Shown one piece after another: positions 41,573 through 52,422 of a stretch of DNA of 64,000 nt (position 1 is the first letter of the stretch; each line of letters begins with the position of its first letter). The translations under genes and the position numbers were made by a program. The stretch lies in NCBI RefSeq assembly GCF_014205015.1, contig NZ_JACHMO010000001.1:806001-870000 (forward strand). Reading direction: 5' to 3'. This stretch comes from Saccharothrix ecbatanensis (lineage in GTDB: Bacteria > Actinomycetota > Actinomycetes > Mycobacteriales > Pseudonocardiaceae). Under the pieces are notes generated by a model that ran no database searches, was not told the DNA's origin, and saw only the letters and a list, made by a program, of their open reading frames with translations.

Positions 41573-43066
41573 CAATGCCGCTTAGTTAGTGGCCTTGGTG
41601 TGCGGGTTGAGGCGAGTGGATTGGTTGGCAGTACTGTTGATCAGTGCCGTCTGCTCGCCGTTTCACCGATGGGATCAGCATCGGTGTGCTGGCCCGTGTG
41701 TTCGACCGGGATCTGGTGGACGAGGTGCTCGCGGAAACGGGGCGTCGGGAGAGGCGGTCGCGTCTGCTGCCCGCGCGGGTGGTCGTCTACTACGTGCTGG
41801 CGCTGTGCCTGTTCTTCGATGACGGTTACGAAGAGGTGATGCGCAAGCTGGTCGACGGTCTGCGGTTTCTGGGCACGTGGCGGCAGGGGTGGACGGTGCC
41901 CACGACGGGGGCGATCTCCCAGGCGCGGGGGCGGTTGGGCGAGGCGCCGCTGCGGGTGCTGTTCGACCGGGTGGCGGTGCCGATGGCCCATGCCGGAACG
42001 CGGGGGGCGTGGTTTCACGGGTGGCGGGTGATGGCGGTCGACGGTGTCGTGCTGGACTTGCCCGACACGGCGGCCAACGTGGCCGAGTTCGGCAAGAAGC
42101 CGCACAAGGGCGGGCAGAGCCCGTTTCCGCAGGTGCGGATCATGGGGCTGGGCGAGTGCGGCACGCATGCGATCGTGGCGGCGGAGTTGGATTCCTGGCG
42201 GGTGCAGGAACGCGGCTTGTGCGAGCGGTTGGTGGCGGCGTTCGAGCCGGACATGCTGGTGCTGGCCGATCGCGGTGTGTTCTCCTACGACTTGTGGCAG
42301 CGGGCGCGCCGGAGCGGGGCGCAATTGGTGTGGCGGGTCCGTGACGATGTGGACCTGCCGGTGTTGGGGTGGCTTCCCGACGGGTCCTACCGCAGTGAGC
42401 TGCTGCCCTCGAAGGTCAAGGCGGACCTGAAGCGGGGCAAGCGGTCGCGGGCGCCGGAGGGGTCGCGGTTGCCGGTGCGGGTGGTGGAGTACTCGGTGAC
42501 CGACCGCGGCGGGCAGCCCGAGATGATCCGCCTGGTGGTGTCGATCATGGATCACGAGGTGGCGCCGGCGGTGGAGTTGGCGGTGCTGTATCGGCAGCGG
42601 TGGGAGTTCGAGCTGACCCTGGACGAGATCGAGACCCATCAGATGCCGCATGGCAGGGTGCTGCGGTCGAAGTCCCCGGAGTTGGTCCGGCAGGAGATCT
42701 GGGCGTTGCTGCTGACCCACTACGCGGTGCGGGCGTTGATGTTGGAGGCCGCCGAGGGCCTCGGTCCGGACGACGGGCCCGACGTCGACGGGTTGTCCTT
42801 CGTCCGAAGTCTCAACGCTGTGCGCCGCCAGGTCACCAACCAGGCGGGTTTTTCCCCCTCACCGCCTGAAGAACGCGATCATCGAGACGCTTGAGGAGAT
42901 CCGACACCGACGCGCCCGGGGCCGCCGCCACCGCTCCTACCCACGCGTGGTCAAACGCAGCAACGTCGGCAGCAAGCTGATCAAACGCGCGCACCACACA
43001 GGCACCCGCTACGACCGGCCACCTGGCATCCACCTCTTCGGCAAGATCACTAACTAAGCGGCATTG
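41573..43066 (+). mobile_element. IS4-family insertion sequence, 1494 bp
   Basis: The ends carry perfect 19-bp inverted repeats, CAATGCCGCTTAGTTAGTG (41573-41591) and its complement at 43048-43066. The flanks show a 10-bp duplication. One transposase gene fills the element, and its stop codon lies inside the right repeat. The precise ends and duplication indicate a fairly recent insertion. The transposase carries a one-base frameshift, so this copy may be inactive. Confidence 0.93.
41644..43057 (+). pseudogene. IS4-family DDE transposase, C-terminal frameshift
   Basis: The first 416 codons from GTG 41644 contain VMAVDGVVLDLPDT (first Asp), LVLADRGVFSYDLW (second Asp) and YRQRWEFELTLDEIETHQ (catalytic Glu, YREK-like). 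At the C5 run 42854-42858 one extra C breaks the frame. In the plus-one frame the natural ending resumes (HRLKNAIIETLEEIRHRR, YPRVVKRSNVGSKLIKRA, ending FGKITN) and stops at 43055-43057. The change could be a real mutation or a sequencing error in a homopolymer. Confidence 0.88.
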
Positions 43067-43076
43067 ACGTCGACGT
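43048..43076 (-). repeat. Right terminal inverted repeat and target duplication
   Basis: The right inverted repeat occupies 43048-43066, followed by the second ACGTCGACGT at 43067-43076. Confidence 0.9.
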
Positions 43077-43406
43077 GTCGTCCGACATCAGCTCTCTGGA
43101 GGCGCAGGGATACGTTTCGAGCCCATCGGCAACCGAATTCCTCGAATCTTTCCAGGGTTTGTCGATTGGGCCGGCCAGTGAGGAAGGCGCCATGCCGCTC
43201 AGCGCTTGGAGTAGCGTGGGGTTTCGCCGGAAGGCGCCCAGGCGGTCCTTGGGGAGAGCCTTTCTCCTACTTTCACGAAGAGCAGTGGTGATAGGCTATT
43301 GCGATCACCGATCCAAGGTTTTGTCGACGAAAACGATCGATGGTAGTATGAATACCGTCATGAATGGTTTCGGCACGTCCTACATCGAGCGCCTGAAGGG
43401 GAAGCG

Positions 43407-43658
43407 TTGACCGTGGTGAATATGAAGGTCACTTATGACCAAAAGGCAAACGCGGCATACATCTACTTTATCGATCCGCAGGTGGTTATGTCGGTGGCGC
43501 GTACGTACCTTTGCGATCCGGTCGAGGTTGATGGAATGATCAACCTCGACTTCGATGCGCACGATCGTCTTGTCGGCGTCGAGGTGCTGGCAGCCAGTTC
43601 AAAGCTGCCCAAGTATCTGCTCGACTCGGCAGAACGGCTGGATGTCGAAGGTGGATGA
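43407..43658 (+). CDS. DUF2283 family small protein
   Basis: The product of about 80 residues contains MKVTYDQKANAAYIYF and MINLDFDAHDRLVGVEVLAA, the DUF2283 signature. Function is unknown; these proteins often accompany toxin-antitoxin or immunity genes. The start may be TTG 43407, which overlaps the broken SUKH-3 gene's stop, or GTG 43413. Base composition is lower in GC, like the SUKH genes. Confidence 0.8.
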   Translation: MTVVNMKVTYDQKANAAYIYFIDPQVVMSVARTYLCDPVEVDGMINLDFDAHDRLVGVEVLAASSKLPKYLLDSAERLDVEGG

Positions 43659-45829
<2,171 letters not shown>

Positions 45830-45849
<20 letters not shown>

Positions 45850-46151
45850 CGGACGTGCCGCCGAACGCCGCGGAGTTGACGTTCTCGGTCTGTTCGACCT
45901 CAGTCGCGGTATGCCGGATCTTGGTCGCCGTACCGGTCATCGCGGTGATTTCCGGACGCCATCGCCTGCTGCGCGGCACGCACGAGCAGCGCCACCGACG
46001 TGGTGAACTCCGTGCCTGCTTGACCCAAGGCGTCGCCGGTGAGCATGGTCTGCGCGGTGTCGGCGGCGGCACGCAGCTCGTCGCCGAGTTCGTCCAGCCC
46101 GCGTGCGTGGGACGTGAGCGCCTCGGTGACGACGGAGTAACCGTCGTCCAT
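45830..46151 (-). pseudogene. WXG100-family small protein gene with a single-base frameshift
   Basis: From ATG 46151 the frame encodes VVTEALTSHARGLDELGDEL, DALGQAGTEFTTSVALLVRA and AQQAMASGN, then leaves the family pattern and stops at 45900. In another frame from about 45950 the natural end continues: ITAMTGTATKIRHTATEVEQ, ENVNSAAFGGTSGEPLVS, stopping at 45830. Removing one base in the TTT run at 45949-45951 restores a protein of about 106 residues, the normal WXG100 length. It is a recent mutation or a sequencing error. Confidence 0.75.
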
Positions 46152-46615
46152 CAGCGTTCAACTCCGACGTCGAACACGGCGGGCTGGTCGTACCAGTCGT
46201 CCTCGGTTTCCGGCTTCGGACGGAGTGGGGGCGGTACTCGTGGCGGCCCGCTGGCCCACGGCGGCGAATCTTGCTTCTGTTCGGGGAACCGCGCCCTGGC
46301 CGACTCCACCACGAGGTGGGTGTGGGGATCGTCGCCGCAGCCGGTGTCGATCGCCGCCTGCCGAATCAGGTCGGGGATGCGTGCCTGCGCCCGCCGCAGG
46401 GTGTCCATCACCTCGCCGGCGAGATCGGTCGGATTCCGTCCCCGGTCGGGCAGGACCAAGTCGGTCAGCGTCCCCGTCGACGACACCGTGACGCGGACTG
46501 CCCCGTCCCGCGAGGTCTCGGTCACGGAGATCCGGTCGACCTGCTCGCGCATCACCCGGTAACGCTGTGCCGTGGCCGCCACCTGCGCAGCCCAATCCCG
46601 TTCGCCACCAACCAT
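46151..46615 (-). CDS. YbaB/EbfC-family nucleoid-associated-like protein
   Basis: The 154-residue protein has the YbaB layout: RDWAAQVAATAQRYRVMREQ, SRDGAVRVTVSSTGTLTDLV, and EVMDTLRRAQARIPDLIRQA. A Pro-rich tail follows. In Pseudonocardiales such YbaB-like genes commonly precede WXG100-type genes, as here: its stop overlaps the WXG100 start (ATGA). A role as DNA-binding or chaperone-like partner is not established. Confidence 0.75.
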   Translation of the reverse strand: MVGGERDWAAQVAATAQRYRVMREQVDRISVTETSRDGAVRVTVSSTGTLTDLVLPDRGRNPTDLAGEVMDTLRRAQARIPDLIRQAAIDTGCGDDPHTHLVVESARARFPEQKQDSPPWASGPPRVPPPLRPKPETEDDWYDQPAVFDVGVER

Positions 46616-46761
46616 GTCGACCCCCCGAACGCATTGGCTGACATCGATGATCGTCCTGTGCCGGGGACCTCGCGACCGCCGATCGGCGGAAGACGTGAAC
46701 AGGGGAAGGCCACCGGGTCGCGACTCGGTGACCTTCCCCGCTCGTGGTTGCCGTACGTCGG

Positions 46762-47560
46762 CTAACTCGAGACCTGGACCAGAGACCACTGCTGTTCGGT
46801 CAGGTTCTGGTCCGGCCACTGGATGACCTGCGCGCCGTTGGCGGTGGATCCGGTGGCGACGGTCAGGAGCTTGCCGCTGTGGCGGGCGCGGATCTCGTAG
46901 TAGTCGCCGACGGGTTCGAGCGTGAAGGCCTGGTCGGGTGCCAGGTTCTGCACCCATTGAACGGCTCCGGCGGCGTCGGCGGTGCTGGCGCCGTAGATGG
47001 ACACGGCGCGGCCGCTGTTGCGGTTGAGCAGTGCCCGGTAGCCGCCGCCGATGTCGGTGACGTGCCAGTGTTGGTTGAAGCCGCCGTTGTCGGCCCACTG
47101 CACGATGTTCGCGCTGTCGGCGAGGTCTGCGCCGTAGGCGTCGAGGAGCTTGCCGCTGCGCCGGTTGACCAGCTTGTAGTAAGGCCCGGCGGAACGGCCG
47201 AAGTCGATGTCGGCGTGCCGGATGGTGCCGAACCCGGTGACGATCAGGACGCGGCCGGTGCGGGGGACGTAGGTCAGGTTGCGGCTGTACCCCGCCTCGA
47301 TGGTGGTGAACTGCCGGGTCCAGGCGCCCGTGCTGCTGCCGCTCGGGTTGACCCAGACGTCACCGCTCCCGTGGGCGTTGTAGATCAGCCGGCCGTCGGG
47401 GGTCGGCACGACGTTCGGCATGCCCGGCCGGCCGCCGCCGATCTGGTTGACGCCGCCGACGCTGTGGGTGTACCCCGCGACGTCGAGCACCGGTGCGCTC
47501 CACCCGCTGGACGTGGTGCCGTTCCAGGTGCCGTCGCGCACCGCGCTGCTGGTCCCGCAG
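46762..47560 (-). pseudogene. 5'-truncated secreted enzyme with ricin-type (CBM13-like) lectin domain
   Basis: The frame ending at 46762 encodes the last part of a sialidase-like propeller (GGRPGMPNVVPTPDGRLIYN, SRNLTYVPRTGRVLIVTG). It then gives a complete ricin-B lectin module of three repeats: YYKLVNRRSGKLLDAYGADL with VQWADNGGFNQHW, YRALLNRNSGRAVSIYGAST, and YEIRARHSGKLLTVATGSTA with IQWPDQNLTEQQW. No start or signal peptide is present. The 5' end is cut at the junction with the GH78 remnant near 47560-47600. Confidence 0.8.
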
Positions 47561-47636
47561 AGCGACGAGCCGGTGCGGCAGACGCAGGTGCTCGACGCCA
47601 AGCGCCTCAGCCAGCCCACCCTCGGCGCCGGCGTTG

Positions 47637-48060
47637 TCGGCGGTCAAGGGCTTGGTCTGGGGCTCGGACCTCCCGGCCACCGGATCGTTCAGCACGTCCA
47701 ACGGCATGCTGAACCAGTTGTCGAGCAACATTTCCTGGAGCCGGCGGTCGAACTTCCTGTCCATCCCGACCGGCACCTCGTCCAGGGACGAGCGGCTGGG
47801 CTGGACCGGTGACATCAGCCTGTTCGGTCCGACCGCCAACTACTTGCGGGACACGCGCGCGTTCCTGTCCCACTGGATGGCCGACATGCGCAACTCGCAG
47901 TACGCCAACGGCGACCTGCCGGCGGTCGTGCCCACACCGCAAGGCCAGTTCGGCGAGAGCGGCGTCGGCTGGTCCGACGCGATGATCACCGTGCCGCACG
48001 CGGTATGGCGCGTCGTAGTTCTCGCGCAGGATGCTCGCGTCGCCGTACGAGCGCGTCGAT
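47637..48060 (+). pseudogene. GH78 alpha-L-rhamnosidase fragment with a small internal inversion
   Basis: The plus strand encodes GSDLPATGSFSTSNGMLNQL, SNISWSRRSNFLSIPT, DERLGWTGDISLFGP and VGWSDAMITVPHAVWR, the core of a GH78 catalytic domain with its DERLGWTGD block. At about 48008 the sequence stops making sense, but the complement of 48009-48055 encodes SYGDASILRENYDA, the very next block expected. About 46 bp are thus inverted in place. No more of the gene follows. Confidence 0.8.
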
Positions 48061-48226
48061 CGCGGACGTGTGGGTGGAGCGACTGGCTTGATGGACCGTC
48101 CGCACGTCGGCGCAGGGGTGGTGAACCCTCCGCCGACGTGCGGCTCCAGAGCGCGGCTCCGGGGTATTGGACCTGGGCGCGGGGATGGGCCACTGCTCCG
48201 TGAGGCCACGGTCGTTCTCGGTGCGG

Positions 48227-48853
48227 TCAAGCGCCTGCGTCGGCCGCCGCGACGTGGCGGATTCCCAGGAGGAGCAGCCGCAGGCCGAACTCGAACTGCT
48301 CGTCCGAGCCGGTCGCCGGAAGACCGTCGCCGGGTGGGGCGTCGGGCAGGGAGGACAGCGTGTCGCTGACCTGGTGCCAGCGCTCGTCCCGGGTGCCGCC
48401 CTGCACCGCCATGGCCAGGGCGGAGGCCGCGTAGGCGACCAGGGTCTGGCTGGTCCGGATCGCGTCGGCAGGGGAGAGCCCGGCCTGTGTCAGCGCGGTC
48501 ATCATCGCCGCGCCCAGGCGTTGGCCCTGTTCGGCGAGCGGCGGGCGGGCGGCGACGTGCGGGGCGATGCCGGGGTGGCGCAACGCGGCCGCGCGGATTC
48601 CGGTGACCAGCGCGTGCAGCCGGTGGTCCCAGTTCGCGCCGGGGTCGGGGTCGCGAACGTCAGCCATGGCGAGGTCGGCGACGGCGTCGAGCAGCGCCTG
48701 CCGGTCGGGGAAGTGCCGGTACAGCGCCATCGGGTCGCAGCCGAGTTCACCGGCGATGCGTCGCATGCTCATCGCCTTGGCTCCATCGCGGTCGCCGATG
48801 CGCAGCGCCGCCTCCGCGATGATCGCCGGTGTCAGCGGCTTGGCCTTCGGCAT
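48227..48853 (-). CDS. TetR-family regulator
   Basis: The 208-residue protein has the TetR HTH (AALRIGDRDGAKAMSMRRIA, ELGCDPMALYRHFPDRQALL) and a TetR-type C-terminal ligand domain. It is divergent from a small membrane protein gene, and the 76-bp gap holds two identical-type 15-bp palindromes. It probably represses both genes. The ligand is unknown. Confidence 0.9.
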   Translation of the reverse strand: MPKAKPLTPAIIAEAALRIGDRDGAKAMSMRRIAGELGCDPMALYRHFPDRQALLDAVADLAMADVRDPDPGANWDHRLHALVTGIRAAALRHPGIAPHVAARPPLAEQGQRLGAAMMTALTQAGLSPADAIRTSQTLVAYAASALAMAVQGGTRDERWHQVSDTLSSLPDAPPGDGLPATGSDEQFEFGLRLLLLGIRHVAAADAGA

Positions 48854-48883
48854 GTCCGCATCCTGCCGTACTCGATCTATCGC

Positions 48884-48929
48884 GTCTACGGCGTAGACGG
48901 AGGCGCGGCGTGGAGTCTACGGTGTAGAC
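48884..48929. promoter_or_regulatory. Twin TetR operators, GTCTAC-N3-GTAGAC
   Basis: GTCTACGGCGTAGAC (48884-48898) and GTCTACGGTGTAGAC (48915-48929) are perfect palindromes whose centres are 31 bp apart, about three helical turns. The second directly touches the ATG at 48930, with no ribosome site between, so the regulated mRNA may be leaderless. Confidence 0.85.
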
Positions 48930-49286
48930 ATGACGACGACTTCGAATCCTGCCTCGAGGGTCCGCACCACGACCACGGTCGGCCGAGTGGCCGCGGTGGT
49001 GCTGAGCCTCGGGACGTTCGGTTTCCTCTTCGTGTCGGACGCGTGGCGTGCCGACAACCCGTTCCTGGTGCCCGACCTCGTCCTGTGCGCCGTCCTGCTG
49101 GGCGCCGCGTCGTTGCGTGGACGGGTGGCCGCGCCGGCGTTGATCCTCGCGCTGGGGCTGGCCGCGGGCGTGCTCATCACGTCCGTGTCCGCCTACGCGG
49201 TGGACGGCCGACTCGGTGTCGCGAGCCTGCTCGGCGCGCTTACGGCGGCGGCGGTGGCCATCGCGCTGGTTCGCGGGAGGCTATGA
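48930..49286 (+). CDS. Small integral membrane protein
   Basis: The 118-residue protein has about four hydrophobic helices (VGRVAAVVLSLGTFGFLFV, LVPDLVLCAVLLGAASL, APALILALGLAAGVLITSV, VASLLGALTAAAVAIALV). I do not recognise a named family. It is controlled by the divergent TetR gene. Its 3' end lies 6 bp from the end of the opposing second TetR gene. Confidence 0.8.
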   Translation: MTTTSNPASRVRTTTTVGRVAAVVLSLGTFGFLFVSDAWRADNPFLVPDLVLCAVLLGAASLRGRVAAPALILALGLAAGVLITSVSAYAVDGRLGVASLLGALTAAAVAIALVRGRL

Positions 49287-49292
49287 CGCGGC

Positions 49293-49877
49293 TCAGCGGG
49301 TCGGCACGTGGTGTCCGACCAGGGCGATCAGGTGCGGGGTGATCTGTTGCAGCGGCTCGATGCTCTGGCGGGCCCGGCACAGCACCAAGGCGCCCTCCAA
49401 ACAGGACATCAAGGTCACCGCGAGGGATGGTGCGACGGGCCGGGGTGCGCCGTACCCGACAAGCCCTTCCACGATCGCGGCGATCCAGGCGTCGTAGACC
49501 TCGCGGCAGGCGTCGGTCAGCGCCTTTGACCACGGCACGGCGTCCAGCACGATGGTGGCGATCGGGCATCCCTCGGTGAACTCCGACTCGGTCAACTGGT
49601 CGGCGAAGTAGTCCACCAGGGACTCCAGCCACTCCTCGACCGTGACGCCGATCCGGGCCTGCTCGATGAGCTCGGGGATCGAGGTGCGCGACACCCGCAC
49701 CGCGGCCACCGCCATCTCCTCCTTGCCCCCGGGGAAGAGGAAGTACACCGACCCGCGGGGCGCCCCGCTGAACTCGATGATCTGGGCGAGTCCCGTGCCC
49801 TGATAGCCGTGCCGTCGCAGCAGCGTGCGGGCACCTTCAATGATCTTGTCCCGCGAATCCGACCGTTGTCTCGACAT
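49293..49877 (-). CDS. TetR-family regulator (LmrA/YxaF-like)
   Basis: The 194-residue protein starts SRQRSDSRDKIIEGARTLLR, with HTH YQGTGLAQIIEFSGAPRGSV and YFLFPGGKEEM, and the C-terminal LmrA/YxaF pattern (FTEGCPIATIVLDAVPWSKA, LEGALVLCRARQSIEPL). It is divergent from an acyl-CoA dehydrogenase gene and has two near-identical sites in the 88-bp gap, so it probably represses that gene. Confidence 0.9.
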   Translation of the reverse strand: MSRQRSDSRDKIIEGARTLLRRHGYQGTGLAQIIEFSGAPRGSVYFLFPGGKEEMAVAAVRVSRTSIPELIEQARIGVTVEEWLESLVDYFADQLTESEFTEGCPIATIVLDAVPWSKALTDACREVYDAWIAAIVEGLVGYGAPRPVAPSLAVTLMSCLEGALVLCRARQSIEPLQQITPHLIALVGHHVPTR

Positions 49878-49900
49878 CGACAGCACCCCCTCCGGCTTGA

Positions 49901-49942
49901 CTATACCGGTCGTCATAGGTGAAGCTATGTCGGTCGTCATAC
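49901..49942. promoter_or_regulatory. Two direct 18-bp TetR-type operator copies
   Basis: CTATACCGGTCGTCATAG (49901-49918) and CTATGTCGGTCGTCATAC (49925-49942) share 15 of 18 bases and are spaced 24 bp. Each has outer CTAT/ATAG-like symmetry. Confidence 0.7.
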
Positions 49943-49965
49943 TTAGCTTCAGGCGAGGAGCGTCC

Positions 49966-51579
49966 ATGCAGTCACCGCCAGCTGTCACCGCACCGACCGC
50001 CACAATCCACCGGCACGACGGGTCCAACGCCGCGTCGCAGCCGGACCCGGCCGAGCCGATCGTGTCGTTCCTGCGGGGGTACGCCGACGAGCGCCTCAAC
50101 TCCCGGCTGATCGACGAACGCCGCGGGCTGCCGCCGTCCGTCGTGCTGGAGCTCGGGAAAGCCGGCTTACTCGGCTTGCAGGTCGAACGGGAGTACGGCG
50201 GCCGACAACTCGGCCACCGGGACACCTTCCGGGTGATCGAGCAGGTCGCGGCGATCGACCCGAACCTCACGTTGTTGGTCGCCGTGCACAACGCGATCGG
50301 CATAACGCCCGTTCGGCACTTCGCCGATCGTGCCCGCAAGGCGGAGGTGTTGCCGGTGCTGGCCCGCGGTGCCGGCCTCGCCACCATCGCGGCCAGCGAA
50401 CCCGGCGCCGGTTCCGACCTGCGCGCCATCGCCACGACCGCACGGCAGCTGCCGGACGGCGGGTACCTGCTCAACGGCGACAAGTCCTGGATCAGCCTCG
50501 GCTCGTGGGCCGGGCACGTCACCGTGTTCGCGCAACTCGAAGCCGCCGACGGCCGTCCGCTCGGCATCACCGGGTTTCTGGTCGAGGCCGGCACGCCGGG
50601 TTTCATCCCGGGGGAGGAGATCCTCACCCTGGGGATGAAGGGGATTCCGCAGAACCACATCGCGATCCGGGATCTGAGGCTGCCGCCGGGGGCGCTGCTC
50701 GGCGCCGAGGGCCAAGGTCTGGCGGTGGCGCAGAGCGCGTTCATGGCGGGCCGGGCGTTCGTCGGAGCCGTGAGCCTCGGTGCGATGAAACGGTGTCTCC
50801 AGCTCGCGCACCGTTACGCGTCCCGGCGCACGGTCGCCACCGGCGGCCTGTTCGACAACGGCCGGACCCAGCAGATCCTCAGCGGCAACGTCGCGGCGAC
50901 CCACGCGGTCGACGCCCTGATGGGGCACATGGCCGGCGTGCTCGACCGGGGAGCCCACCTGCCCGACGAGCTGTACTTCGCGGCCAAGATCATGGGCAGC
51001 GAACTGATGTGGCGGGTCGTCGACAGCTCCGTCCAGATGCTCGGCGCGCGCGGCTACCTCGACACCAACATCGTCGGCCAGTACTTCCGCGACTACCGGC
51101 TGCTGCGCATCTTCGAGGGGGCGACGGAGGCGGTCACCGTGTACCTCGGGTCCACGGTCCTCAAGGACCCCGACGGCTTCTGCGCGATGCTCGCGGCCCA
51201 GTTCGGCGGCTCGACGGCCGTCGACGCGGTCAGTCGATGCCTGGCGCGCTTGCGGGTCAATCGTCGCGGTGTCGACCTCAGCGACCAGCGGAACCACCAC
51301 GTGCTCGCGAACGCGGTCGGTGAACTCGCCGGTTGGGCGGTGCTCGCGGCGGTGACGGCGAGTGCCGGCGGACGGGACGTCGACACGCTCACCGCCGAGT
51401 GGTGCCGGGAACGCCTGTACGACACGATTCGCACCACCGAACAAGACCCGCGGCCTTCGGAGTTGTTCCCGTCCGACACCATCAGCCGGGAGATCACCGG
51501 GTACGCCGACGTCATCGGTGACACCGAACAGACCTTGCCCGGTGAGGCGTCGCACCTGGACTCGCTGCTCGCGCGCTAA
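49966..51579 (+). CDS. Acyl-CoA dehydrogenase
   Basis: The 537-residue flavoprotein has the family signature (TIAASEPGAGSDLRAIAT), a flavin and substrate domain (GYLLNGDKSWISLGSWAGHV) and QMLGARGYLDTNIVGQYFRD with ILRIFEGATEAV-type sequence near the C-terminal helices. An extra C-terminal part of about 140 residues continues past the usual end. The ATG at 49966 follows GAGGAG. The N-terminal leader of about 30 residues is Pro/Ala-rich. It stands alone under TetR control. The substrate is unknown; acyl-ACP or acyl-CoA from a secondary pathway is possible. Confidence 0.9.
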   Translation: MQSPPAVTAPTATIHRHDGSNAASQPDPAEPIVSFLRGYADERLNSRLIDERRGLPPSVVLELGKAGLLGLQVEREYGGRQLGHRDTFRVIEQVAAIDPNLTLLVAVHNAIGITPVRHFADRARKAEVLPVLARGAGLATIAASEPGAGSDLRAIATTARQLPDGGYLLNGDKSWISLGSWAGHVTVFAQLEAADGRPLGITGFLVEAGTPGFIPGEEILTLGMKGIPQNHIAIRDLRLPPGALLGAEGQGLAVAQSAFMAGRAFVGAVSLGAMKRCLQLAHRYASRRTVATGGLFDNGRTQQILSGNVAATHAVDALMGHMAGVLDRGAHLPDELYFAAKIMGSELMWRVVDSSVQMLGARGYLDTNIVGQYFRDYRLLRIFEGATEAVTVYLGSTVLKDPDGFCAMLAAQFGGSTAVDAVSRCLARLRVNRRGVDLSDQRNHHVLANAVGELAGWAVLAAVTASAGGRDVDTLTAEWCRERLYDTIRTTEQDPRPSELFPSDTISREITGYADVIGDTEQTLPGEASHLDSLLAR

Positions 51580-51585
51580 GTTCGG

Positions 51586-52398
51586 CTAGGGCTTGAGGGC
51601 TGTGGTCAGCCAGTTCGCCGCGAGTTCGGTGAGCTGCGCGGCTCCGCGGTCGCTGAGGTGGATGTCGTCGATGAGGAGTTCACGGCCTCCGCTGCGGGCG
51701 ACGTCGTCCCAACTTTGCCCGAGCACGTAGTGCCGGGTCGCCGCGGTGAGTGCCAGCACGAAGCTGAAGTCGTACGGTCGGCGGTTGTCGTGCCGGGCGA
51801 GGATGTCGACCATTCGTTCGTGCACCGGCACGTAGTCCACTCCGGCCCGCGCGGCCGTCTCCTTGATCGCGGCGTTGTACCCGGACAGCGTGCGGTTGAT
51901 GTCGGTGTTCAGGTCCTCTCCGAGCGGTGGCAACGACATCAGTGAGATCCGGGCGGTCGTCCGGGCCTTGATCCGGTCGACGATCGCGGTGAGGTTGTCG
52001 CGGTACTGGTCCGGTGGTGTGCCGTTGCGGACGTCGTTGCTGCCGACCAGGATCGTCACCGCCGCCGGGCGGCACGCCATGACGTCGGTGTCGACGCGGG
52101 CGAGCAGGTCGGCGCTGGTGTCGCCGTTGATGCCCGCGTTGACGAACTCGTACTCCGCGAATTCCGGTCTGTCGCGCAATGCGCCGACCCAGTCGCCGCC
52201 GAGTGTGCCCTGGGTCATGCTCGCCCCGGCGTTGACCACGACGGGGCGAGCGCCGGGTGTCCCACCGCAGGCCTCGGCCGGTGCGTTGTCCGGTGAACGC
52301 ACGAAGGCGAGGTATCCGGCGGTGCCGGTGGCACCCAGCGCGGCGGCCAACAGCAGGCACACCCCGACGACGACGCGCTTCCTGGTGAAGATGCTCAT
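51586..52398 (-). CDS. SGNH/GDSL-family hydrolase, membrane-anchored or secreted
   Basis: The 270-residue protein has an N-terminal membrane segment (RVVVGVCLLLAAALGATGTA). The SGNH blocks are VVNAGASMTQGTLGG (catalytic Ser in GASMT), NAGINGDTSADLL (Gly), LVGSNDVRNG (Asn) and DDIHLSDRGAAQL (Asp and His). These are esterases or lipases acting outside the cell. It is convergent with the acyl-CoA dehydrogenase gene (6 bp between). Confidence 0.9.
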   Translation of the reverse strand: MSIFTRKRVVVGVCLLLAAALGATGTAGYLAFVRSPDNAPAEACGGTPGARPVVVNAGASMTQGTLGGDWVGALRDRPEFAEYEFVNAGINGDTSADLLARVDTDVMACRPAAVTILVGSNDVRNGTPPDQYRDNLTAIVDRIKARTTARISLMSLPPLGEDLNTDINRTLSGYNAAIKETAARAGVDYVPVHERMVDILARHDNRRPYDFSFVLALTAATRHYVLGQSWDDVARSGGRELLIDDIHLSDRGAAQLTELAANWLTTALKP

Positions 52399-52422
52399 GT
52401 TGGTGCTCTTCCGTTCCGTTGG

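Larger units (their letters stand above)
41449..43410 (+). pseudogene. SUKH-3-type immunity gene interrupted by an IS4-family element
   Basis: The left part, from ATG 41449, encodes FTSRLDPVTVSA, and after a one-base frameshift near 41531 LQLAGWYPGRHVDV. The right part, after the insertion, continues in the same frame with SSDISSLEAQGYVSSPSATE and FLESFQGL. The pattern L-x-x-AGWxPGRxVDV...L...GY...A..FL..F.GL is that of SUKH-3 immunity proteins. Removing the element and one target copy joins the frame exactly. Further frame breaks occur after MPLSAWSSVGF, so the gene was already decaying or decayed later. Confidence 0.75.
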
